The translations under genes were made by a program, and so were the position numbers. A stretch of 64,000 nt of DNA from Massospora cicadina. Its lineage: Eukaryota; Entomophthoromycota; Entomophthoromycetes; Entomophthorales; Entomophthoraceae. Positions 33,327 to 43,021 of this stretch are shown in pieces; position 1 is the first letter of the stretch, and each line of letters starts with the position of its first letter. The notes below the pieces were generated by a model. It had not been told where the DNA came from and searched no databases. It was given only the letters and a program-made list of their open reading frames with translations. The stretch is taken from NCBI GenBank assembly GCA_022478985.1, contig JAKSZP010009321.1, positions 62,001-126,000 of the forward strand, in the 5' to 3' direction.

Positions 33327-35240
33327 TTTAGATTTTATTCAAGGTATGACAACCAGGGGATGGACAATACCAATAAAACAAAACAAAAGAACATAATCAA
33401 AAGAATAAATGATAGACAAAACAAAAACTTCCAACCAGGTGGGGGCAGAAACCGCTAACCCACCATGGCAGAGGGTGAGGGGCGGTCAGGCGGGCTTTTT
33501 ATAGACATATCCACCATGACAATGTCATTTTGGTTGAAGAAACGGACCAAAACGGATATCCAGGGCGTCAGGGCATCAGCGTAGTGTGGGTGAATGGCGG
33601 TTTTGTAAGAATTCTCTACCTCTTCATCAAAATCAGGGCGGTAGACTGCTTCAAAAAGCTCCGCTAAGTGATGCTCAGCTTGAATGTGGGCATCAGGGAG
33701 CTGTGTAAAATTGAGATACCTTAGCAGGTGATTTTAGCGGATGGGTTAAATTCCACTAGTTTAGTGACATGCATAATAACCACTTTGGCATCATCAAACT
33801 TTTGAGATATCGCTGCAGGCTGATTTGGGGAAATTAGGGGGAAGTTGAGTGTGGGCAGCCCAAGTTGGTATTAAGCCACTGATTGGGACACTGCTTTGCG
33901 TAGGTTTGGGCAATGGGGAGAGGCTACCGTTGCTAAGGCAAGCTGATGGTCACTTTGGTAGAGGGTGGCATTGGGTTTAGGAGTGAAGCATTTGGGGGAT
34001 GGGGTATCATCAAAATCAGAAATGAAAAATTTGGCCTGACAATAATTAAATTGGATGAGAGGTTGACTGGATCCTGACTGATGATAACGTTACCTGATTC
34101 ATCAATCTTGGCCAATAGGTCTCATGGATTTTGGTTTACAAGAATAGTGGATGAATTCTGGTGGGTAGGAGTTGAATTGGCTGCTTGGGTACGTAGGGTG
34201 GTCCAAGCCTGACTCTGATTGGCTGGGGTAGAGTTAGATGGGCTAATGTGGGTAGTTGATTTGGTGGGGCTTATTTCCCACTCAGGCCCATTGAATGGGA
34301 TAGTTGAGTGGGAGGGGGCAGCAAACTGCCCCATTTGGAATCTGCTGAATAGGGCTCCAAATCTGTATCAGCGGAAGTGGAATGGGGGTAAGATTATTTT
34401 GAATGGTCAAGTCCAAAGAAGAGGGGACAAATTTGGTGACCATTATCAACATGAGCTCAAAAGAAATGCTCAGGTGCTGATGCAATACAAACACAGGGGG
34501 TCTGGTGGGCTATGGCAGGGTGGTGTGGTATTATGGTGGTGGTTGCACGAGGGAAGCAAGGCGCTCCACTCCAGAGGGAAAAGCAAAGATTAGATTGGCT
34601 GAGTTCCATAAGCCCTAAGCCCCACCATCAGCTGATCATATAAAAGTTGGGGGGAAGATGGGAAGGGAGGGACACAAATGACACCACCAGTGTGGTGTTG
34701 GATGGGAGGCAAGTAAAGGTAGTAGGATAGGAGTATTTTTGTAAATAAGTGGAGTTGAAGCTGCTGCTACAGCATCCTCCCTCATCTGGAAGCCTATGTC
34801 AAAATAGCCCTTAAAAGGGCGGAAATCAATAAAACCTACCAGTGCAAAGGCAGCGGTGGCAAGCTCAACAATTGCTTTGTTGGCATAAGGGAATAAATGA
34901 CCATAGTCAACATGGAGGCAAAAGTGAATGTTGGACTGAGGAAGGGCGAGAGGGTGGGCTGAGATGGGTGGATGTGCACTAGGTGGAGCGCTAAGTCCCA
35001 TGGGGGACAAATTGGCCAGAGGAGTTTGGTGGGCTATTTGAGCCTGTTTGCATGCATTTCCTCACAGGGTGGAAAATGCTAGGGGGTGGAGCACTGCTGC
35101 CCCACACTGGGGTGGCAGGCAGAAGATCCATTGACATCAAGAGGAAAATGGACATGGCCAGAAGGCGGTGGATAAAATAAACTTTTCCTTAACTTTTATA
35201 GAATTTTCTCAAAGATGAAAATAAGTGGAAAGAAAAGTTT
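33327..35240 (-). mobile_element. ORF1-only LINE-like element, copy C3
   Basis: 1914 bp on the − strand, bounded by an imperfect 25-base target duplication (33302-33326 and 35241-35265, three mismatches) that includes the last bases of the preceding LTR. The 5' end begins AAACTTTTCTTTC, identical to the first 13 bases of LINE A3. The 3' end has TGGTATTGTCCATCCCCTGG, then ATACCTTGAATAAAATC. This copy gives the clearest element boundaries and confirms that the family lacks ORF2. Confidence 0.85.
33933..35100 (-). pseudogene. ORF1-like RNA-binding protein of family C, copy C3
   Basis: Contains SNIHFCLHVDYGHLFPYANK, then FIDFRPFKGYFDIGF (about 34838-34794), matching C1 and C2. The knuckle region near 34440-34400 has lost its cysteines (VPSSLDL where C1 has CPSCFKLD). 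Frames are broken near 34630, 34500, 34280 and 34120. The C-terminal part has LAKIDESGNVI near 34115, the equivalent of DEINESGNVI in C1. Confidence 0.7.
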
Positions 35241-35658
35241 CAAAAAGAACCTTTTTATATTAAATGCTTTTCTTTTTAGGAAATTTTTAAGCTAATATAT
35301 AACCATATAAAATAAAGCTATACATATGGGATGATATAAATTATATTAATTATATATAAATTATGTGGAAAAGTTACAAACAAAAATATTAAACTTTGAT
35401 TAATATATGTAAGGTAACATAAGGTTATATCTTTATTCAGAAGCTTTATTAAATTAGTGCTCTAGTTTGATAATCTCATAGAGGGGATTAGTCTGCGCCC
35501 ATGTCTGGGAGCAGTTGGGCAAGCAAGGCAAGAGGAGCAGGCGGAAGGCCCGCGGCCTCTACCGTTTGAAAATGCCCCAGAGAATCCGGCGAATATAGAA
35601 AAAAATCTAAAAAAACCGGTGGTCACAATTTCCCTGGAGATACTGCGTGGCAAGCATG

Positions 35659-36911
35659 ATGCAACCAGTACATCAACACGCCACATTCCCAGCCACTTTT
35701 GTTGGTGGAATTTGGAGTCCATGTGTATCTGGACATCCAAAAAACAGCCCTATGGGAAAAATTTTGTGAAGATATACACAAAATTTTCCCAACCGCAGGT
35801 GTACGTTGCACCTCACTCCATGTTGTGCAGTTGGCTGGACCTAGGTTTTGAAAGCAAAATAGCAGCAGACAAGGCTGCAGCGGTGCACATAGTGGTCGAC
35901 CTCCCCGAAGGGCAATGGGTCATCAAAACTAAATGCACCAGATGGACAAAATCAAACCAAATTTTCCTCACATTTGACTTTTTGCCTACTACGGTAAAAC
36001 GTGACATTTTGAAGCAACACCTGAAAGATGGTCTCGCCATATATGGCAAAATACAATCTTTTGAAATGCAACGTTTCACACTGATGCCACACCTGTGCAC
36101 TGGCAAAGCCAGCGCAGTTCTGACCCCAACTGAGGAGATTGCAAAGGACCTAACCCAGATCCTGCACTCCACCTTTATTGACATCGCAGGGCACACCACC
36201 CACCCATTCTGGGTAACCGTGGACAGCGCGCCCCCCATTTGCACCCACTGTGACGTGTTCAGCCATAAGGCGCACGCATGCCCCATCAAAGAGGGCGTCA
36301 CATTCCAAGAGCACCCCTCGGCGGCCATGGCCAGCGGAGAGGTGCACTATGAACCAACCACAAGCACCAAGGAGGCTTTCCCATGGGGAGCACAAGGCTG
36401 CTACCTATTGGTAAAGCCCATCTCCCCACAGGAGCGGAAGAAGGCCAAGCAGGCCCATAGGACCGCGGCCAAGGCCACCACCACCATCCCACACTCACAA
36501 TGCCAGGAGGACATGGAGACCTTTGCAGTGGAAGCAACTTGGGAATCTATCACCCAATCAGATTGGGAGGCCCATGCTGAACGGGCCACTCAATCCAAGG
36601 ATCTGATGGGAGATTCGATCTCACCCAATCGCTGCACCCAAGCCCCAGTCAAAACTGACTTGGGACCTATCCCAACTGAAAAATTTTTTTTTTGCCCCAC
36701 TCGACGGTGCACCAAACTTATCCGCACCGCAAAAAATTGTCCGATGTCAGGAAAACAAAAAGTGAAGGTCAAAGCCAATGCAACTCTTTCCACAAAAATT
36801 AACAAAAACCCTGATAGCGTTGCTGCTAATACCCATGCTGCTGTGAAAGCCTGTGGGGACCTGGAAGAGGCTGGTGGGCCCGGGGGCCCACCCCTTGCAC
36901 CTAAGGTGTGA
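35659..36911 (+). pseudogene. LINE A ORF1 (RNA-binding protein with CCHC knuckle), copy A2
   Basis: The core is open from about 35800 to the TGA at 36909-36911 (roughly 370 codons). It comprises CSWLDLGFESKIAADKAAA, NQIFLTFDFLPTTVKRDIL, GKASAVLTPTEEI, an intact CCHC knuckle CTHCDVFSHKAHAC (about 36241-36282), and a long basic, Thr/Ser-rich tail. The likely start is ATG 35659 (MQPVHQ), shared with A3. Relative to A3 there are single-base insertions near 35755 and 35795 that shift the frame. The 430-codon frame that opens at GTG 35619 therefore starts with about 58 out-of-frame residues. This is the best-preserved ORF1 in the window. Its role is RNA binding within the LINE ribonucleoprotein. 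Confidence 0.8.
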
Positions 36912-36913
36912 TG
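36873..36913 (+). promoter_or_regulatory. ORF1/ORF2 junction: GC hairpin plus TGATG
   Basis: A perfect 9-bp stem GGTGGGCCC / GGGCCCACC with a GG loop (36873-36892) stands 16 bases before TGATG (36909-36913), where the ORF1 stop TGA overlaps the ORF2 ATG. The same arrangement is in A3. Stop-start overlap with nearby RNA structure is known to drive termination-reinitiation of ORF2 in some LINEs (for example SART1). The role here is inference. Confidence 0.6.
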
Positions 36914-39900
36914 GGGGAAACCTTCACTCTAGGGATGCTGAATATCGCCGGACTCAAGGCCTCCCTGTCCCAGGCTAGGAAACTGAGTTTTTTATAAAAC
37001 AATTTACCCGTGGATATCCTGGCCATCCAGGAAACCCACTGTCCACGAGGTTCTGAGGAAGCTTGGAAAACAATGCTCCTACCATCCCTATCCTTTTGGT
37101 CAAAGCACTGTGGGGTGCTAATTCAGAAAAACAATTTTTCAAATTTACATCTTCAGAAACATTCCTAAATGGCCGAGTGCTCGTTGTCACCTTCTCATGG
37201 GCCAATGTTGCACACACAAACGTCAACATTTACGCCCCAAACGGTGCACAAGAGCGTCAGGAATTTTTCTCATCGGTCAAATCCCTCCCGCTACCCCCCG
37301 ATTCTTTCCTTATTGGCGACATGAACTGTTGGCTAACCTCACCAATGGACCGGTGGCCACCCTCACCCCATGCCCCACAGGGTCACGTAGAACTACGCAT
37401 TTTAAAAGCCACCCTTGGGTTAATGGATGCACTGCCATGACATGCCCCACTGCTCAAAAACATGACGCATCCCCACATCCACAACGGCCAATTAAGGTCC
37501 ATGACCCACATCGACCTTATTCTAGCACTGGCGAAATTCCAACCCCACATCTCCCACTTCAAAACAATGAAAATGGAATTCTCCAACCACCAACTGGTCT
37601 TGATAACATACCACTTACCCGTCACAGTTGCAAAGGCCCCACATTGGTACAAAATCTGCCCCCCAGAGCTTGCGTCGCCAGGATTTTCCATGTGGGTGGA
37701 AGAGGCAACTTTGGCAAAATCGTTTGTTGCACCGTTTTGCGCAGACCCCATTTCCACATGGGCAACTTTCAAAAAAACACCATCCGCCACTATCACCATC
37801 TCTCATCCAGATGCTCACGAGCCACATTGGCAGTTATATCGTGCACGCTGGCGGAATTGGCCCACTTAGAGTCCAACATTCCAGCCTCAGGATATAGCCC
37901 TGCATGGGGCCAGAAGTGGGCGGAGGCAGCCGCCCACCTCAACGCACTTGAAAGGCAACACAAACATCAGGTTTGTGTCCAATACAGGGCCACACGCATC
38001 ACTAAAGGTGACAAGTGCACTGCATACTTCTTCAAAAAATTTTGCACCACGCCAGAGCGTGGCCTGCACACAGGTGTGAAGATCAGATAATTCTATTGTG
38101 GACACACCGGCTGAAGTGGCAATCAAAATGCAAAGATATTACTCCAAGTTATATCGAGCCAAACCAATTCAGCTGGCCAAAATGGTGGAATTTCTCGACA
38201 GAGCTCATATCCACACCATTTTCCTCTACCTGGAAATAATGAATTTAGTTACTCTGAACGAATTATGGACTACCATTCGCGGTGCGCCAAACCAAAATGC
38301 CCAGGCCTAGATGGCATTCCATATGAGTTCTACAAAAAATATTTTAAATACATATCCCCATTGCTGCTAGCCTCACTCAACCAAAGCCTGTTGGAAATGT
38401 GCCTCCTACCAGGAGGACATGAGGCTTTTACAGTCACACTCTTCAAGAAATGGGATAGGCTAGACTTAGCCAACTGGCGCCCCATTACTCTAACAAACAC
38501 AGACACCAAAATTTTAACAAAAATCATGGCTAACCATTTTAGGGACTATAGCATCTGCCACCATCTCATCAGAACAATTCAGTTTCATCCCCAGAAGGTC
38601 GATTTGGGATAACGTGCACTCTGTGGCTAATGTGTGTCAGTCCACAGCCTCTGGGGCACTTGTATTCTTGGACCAACAAAAGGCCTATGATAGAGTAAAC
38701 TGGGAATATCTTAGGGCCTGCCTCCAACAATTCCGCCTACCTCCCCACTTCATTAACTGGGTGATGCTGCTCACAGAATCTGCAACAATGGCAGTGCGCG
38801 GCCCAGGTTTCCTAACGGAAGTAGTCCATCCTCAAAGGGGCCTATGACAAGGGGACCCCCTGAGCCCACTCTTATACAACTTCAGCCTTGACCCACTACT
38901 GCGAAATGTGAATGCCCAACTCACTGGGGTCCATGTGCCAGGCCAAACCCCAGTCAAGATGATGGCATTTGCAGATGATTGCGTGGTGGGGGTGTCTAAT
39001 AATAAAGATGCACGCGCGCTTGAAGCCCTCATCCAGGAATATTCCCGGGTAAGCAACGCGGCACTGAACGCCTCCAAAACCGAAATCATCCTCCTTGGTC
39101 GGTTTCAGAATTGCTGGGCCCCAGCAAGTAGTCCCCAACCTGGCCCATCTGCTCGCCCACGTCCACGCCTTACTAACTCAAAACACACCGCTCCACTGGT
39201 GCTCCCATTTGTGCCACGACCTACCATAGGACCGGTACGCCATCTGGGCGTGTGGTTGGAGGCAGGTGGATATGCGTCAGCAGTAATGGAGTGCCATATA
39301 CTGGACAACGTGACGAAGCGAATCGCCTCTCTCAGAGCCCACCCTACTTCCCTTACTGGCAGGGTTGTTTTAGTCAACTCTATGCTCCTATCCAAAGTCT
39401 GGTTCAGAGCCCATGCCATCCCCTTCTCCCCAAGCTTCTTCAAATCCTTGTATGCCTTGCTGCAAGGATGGCTTTGGTCAGACCACCCTCCACCAGTGCA
39501 GCTAGAGGTCATGTTTGGCCCTCATCATCATGGTGGCATGGGCCTGCTTGACTTCAAAGCCCATGCTGCCAAGATCCTGGGCACCTGGATCGCGGCCGTC
39601 ACAGCTCCTACACTCCCATCCCAACACTGGTCCCACACAGCCCGCTCCAACTTCTCCTGAGCCTTGGGCCTCAACAATCCATCAAACCCCCACTCCCTGA
39701 TGAAATACCTCGCATCACACACATCAGCCACAGGTCCTCACGGGACCAAAACCCACTACAAATGAATCCTACTCTTTATGCAAAGCGCAGAGTGGAGAAT
39801 TTGTATTAGTGGACATACAACCTGAAGAGGCCGCCCCTCTCCTCAGTTCACACAAGAGGTACAGGGGCTACCCATCCATGATGGCGTGATCCCCATTCGA

Positions 39901-40613
39901 CCCCAAGTCCTATCCAGGGTGGACCACCTGGACATGATGGACATTCCTTATTCCACTGAGACCCAAAAGACTATCTGGAAATATGCACACCATCCTCTGT
40001 TGCAGCCTCAAGTCCGCTCCCATGCGTGGCGCTGCCTGAGGCGGGTGTATCGTACAGCTGAGCGCTCTAATGCTTTACACTCATCCTGTGTCGTGTGTGG
40101 CCAGTATGGAACGCTGTTTCACCGCCTGGAGAAGTGCCCCACCTCTAAAGTAATATGGCGCGAAGTCCAACGTCTGCTAGGCCAGGATCAAACACATCCC
40201 TTCAGTCTGTCAAGAGATATGTTTGCTTCATCAATGGCCTCCCCCTCCCACCCTCCCTCCGTGCTCTGGTGGTTACAATCACCATGTGGACTATCCACAC
40301 AATTGTCTTGGATGCCATCGCTGGATCCATCCCCACCCTCCCTGAAGCTGTCCACAGATTCCAGTCTCATTTGGTGGATCACTTTCAAGCGTGGATGTTT
40401 GGATATCTCCCACCGCGTCACTGACAGCCGGTCTCCTCCTGGTTCCCAGTCTGGTTCATCAAATCAGACCCCTTCCTCCACACGTGCTCAATAGTGGCTA
40501 CGTCCCCTACACACGTCCCCTCCCCTTCCCATAAGTGGCGTTCCCGCTGGCAACAAGAGATAGCATCGCTTCTCTGGGGTGCCTCCCCTGGTACTAAGTT
40601 TTGTCTCGTCTGA
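36911..40613 (+). pseudogene. LINE A ORF2 (endonuclease + reverse transcriptase + zf-RVT), copy A2
   Basis: The endonuclease (36911-37900) has NNLPVDILAIQETHCP, SFLIGDMNCW near 37310, THIDLIL near 37506, and a weakened SNH in place of SDH. The reverse transcriptase (about 38280-39100) has PGLDGIPYEFYKKYF, FTVTLFKKWDRLDLANWRP, FLDQQKAYDRVNW, and an intact FADD at 38968-38979. The C-terminal zinc finger CVVCGQYGTLFHRLEKC (40087-40137; C-x2-C-x7-H-x4-C) is complete. The stop is at 40611-40613. Stops shared with A3 are TAA 36995-36997, TGA 37438-37440, TGA 38845-38847 and TGA 39658-39660. There are additional private frameshifts (for example near 38560 and 38090). The protein cannot be made in one piece. 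Confidence 0.85.
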
Positions 40614-40684
40614 GTCATATTCAGAAGTGTCCATCCCATGGTCGGCCTTTCCCACAATAAATTTAAAATTTATTAAATTAGTGC

Positions 40685-41488
40685 ATTACTTATTTCAGTT
40701 AGGCTGACCAGGTGATGGAATAGATATATAGCTCTAGGCGATATTTTTTTAGTACTAGATGGTTAGCTCTAGGCGATATTGTGATTGATTATCTTATCTT
40801 TTGTATTATACTAAAACTACCTGATATATAGATAAGGCACAAATGAGATTATAAAAGAAGGGCGTAAAGTGCTAGATATAAAAAATGGCTAATATGCTAT
40901 AGTAATATAAAATACAGAGGAATGCAGCCCCACTAATTACTAAGTCAAGAATAACAAAAGTACTACACTATAAGTTAATGTCTATTAGCTTAGAGAAAAA
41001 TTATTCCTAGATAGTATGCAAGTTAACTTTAAGTGTATCTGTTTTTGCAGATATTATGGAAAGTATATGCTGATTTCTTCTGATGGTTTAAAATCAATTC
41101 TCATTTATATAATGTCACAACTTTATTTATGAATATAAGACCTTGAATTTGAGGCTATGATCTGACACAAGAGAAAATCAAAGTGTGCACTTCTGTGGGA
41201 AAAGCTGTCAATTATTTATATCTTACCTATAAGTATAAAAAACTAATCCTAGGCTTGATCAAAAAGGTTTCATCCAAAAATTGGACCTCATTAATCATCT
41301 TTAATTAATCATTATATGCTAACCTTGGTATAACTTCATATCACAATATATAGAATAAGATACATAATGCCAGTAACCAACAGGGATGAAATATTTCAAG
41401 ATTTGGGTAGCAGTCTTTATTAGTAATTATACACTAGGTATCTATGCTTTGATACACTTTATAAAATTTAGTGGAAGAATTAGTTTTT
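40685..41488. other. AT-rich spacer with a 16-bp direct repeat
   Basis: AT-rich spacer between A2 and A3 without a credible gene. AGCTCTAGGCGATATT occurs twice (40730-40745 and 40765-40780), a small direct repeat of unknown origin. Confidence 0.5.
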
Positions 41489-41758
41489 AAAATTAAGAGG
41501 TGATAAAACTTTTCTTTCTCATTGCAAACACTTTTGCAACCCATTCAATTCAAGACTAAATCTAGTTTGATAATCTCATAGAGGGGACTAGTCTGCGCCC
41601 ATGTCTGGGAGCAGTTGGGCAAGCAAGGCAAGAGGAGCAGGCGGAAGGCCCGCGGCCTCTAACATTTGAAAACGCCCCGGAGAATCTGGCGGAATAGAAA
41701 AAAATCTAAAAAAACTGGCGGTCATAATTTCCCTGGAGATACTCGCGTGGCAAGCACG

Positions 41759-43019
41759 ATGCAACCGGTACATCAATACGCCACATTCCCAGCCACTTTT
41801 GTCAGTGGAATTCGGAGTCCATGTGTATCTGGACATCCAAAAAATGGCCCTATGGAAAAATTTTGTGAAGATGTACACAAAATTTTCCTGACCGCGGTGT
41901 ACGTTGCACCTCACTCCATGTTGTGCAGTTGGCTGGACCTAGGTTTTGAAAGCAAAATAGCAGCAGACAAGGCTGCAGCGGTGCGCGTAGTGGTCGACCT
42001 CCCCAAAGGGCAACAGGTCGTCGAAACTAAATGCACCAGATGGACAAAATCAAACCAAATTTTCCTCACGTTTGACTTTTTGCCTACTACGGTAAAACGT
42101 GACATTTTGGAGCAACACCTGAAAGATGGTCTTGCCATATATGGCGAAACACAATCTTTCAAAATGCAACATTTCACACTGATGCCACACCTGTGCACCG
42201 GCAAAGCCATTGCAGTTCTGACCCCAACTGAGGAGATCGTGAAGGACCTAACCCAGATCCTGCACTCCACCTTTATTGACATCGCAGGGCACACCACCCA
42301 CCCATTCCAGGTAACCGTGGACAGCGCGCCCCCATTTGCACCCACTGTGACGCGTTCAGCCATAAGGCACACGCGTGCCCCATTAAAGAGGGTGTTACAT
42401 TCCAAGAGCACCCCTCGGCGGCCATGGCCAGCGGAGAGGCGCACTATGAACCAACCACAAGCACCAAAGAGGCTTTCCCGTAGGGAGCACAAGGCTGCTA
42501 CCTATTGGTAAAGCCCATCTCCCCACAGGAGCGGAAGAAGGCCAAGCAGGCCCTTAGGACCGCGGCCAAGGAAGCGGCCAAGGTCGCCACCACCATCCCA
42601 CACTCACAACGCCAGGAGGACATGTAGACCTTCGCGGCAGAAGCAACTCGGGAATACATCACCCAATCAGATTGGGAGGCCCAAGCTGAATGGGCCACTC
42701 AATCCGAGGATCTGATGGGAGATTTGATCTCACCCAATCGCTGCACCCAAGCCCCAGTCAAAACTGACTTGGGACCTATCCCAACCAAAAAAAATTTTTT
42801 TGCCCCACTCGACGGTGCACCAAACTTATCCGCACCGCAAAAAAATTCGTCCGATGTCAGGAAAACAAAAGCGAAGGCCAAAGCCAATGCAACTCTTTCC
42901 ACAAAAATTAACAAAAACCCTGATAGCGTTGCTGCTAATACCCATGCTGCTGTGAAAGCCTGTGGGGACCTGGAAGAGGCTGGTGGGCCCGGGGGCCCAC
43001 CCCTGCACCTAAGGTGTGA
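41759..43019 (+). pseudogene. LINE A ORF1, copy A3, broken
   Basis: The N-terminal region is in its probable original frame: MQPVHQYATFPATFVSGI, then EKFCEDVHKIF, CSWLDLGFESKIAADKAAA, FDFLPTTVKRDIL and GKAIAVLTP. The frame is also open upstream to about 41666. One C is missing near 42331 (five Cs where A2 has six), which shifts the frame just before the CCHC knuckle. Further damage includes TAG at about 42481 and TAG at about 42625 (GAG in A2). The junction with ORF2 is TGATG at 43017-43021. Confidence 0.8.
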
Positions 43020-43021
43020 TG
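42982..43021 (+). promoter_or_regulatory. ORF1/ORF2 junction of A3: GC hairpin plus TGATG
   Basis: The same perfect 9-bp stem with a GG loop (42982-43001), followed 15 bases later by TGATG (43017-43021). The hairpin is unchanged between A2 and A3, although both ORFs around it carry mutations. Confidence 0.6.

Larger units (their letters stand above)
35461..40669 (+). mobile_element. LINE family A, copy A2 (5.2 kb)
   Basis: Bounded by a perfect 15-bp target duplication TTATTAAATTAGTGC (35446-35460 and 40670-40684). Highly similar to A3 along its length. Its 5' end starts at TCTAGTTTGATAATCTCATA, about 56 bases inside the start of A3, so it is slightly 5'-truncated. Ends with GTGTCCATCCCATGGTCGGCC, then CAATAAATTTAAAA. 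Confidence 0.9.

Noticed and set aside
35619..35800. A 430-residue ORF1 starting at GTG 35619 in A2
   Set aside because: Comparison with A3 shows two single-base insertions in A2; the first residues of that frame are out of frame. ATG 35659 in another frame is the more likely start.
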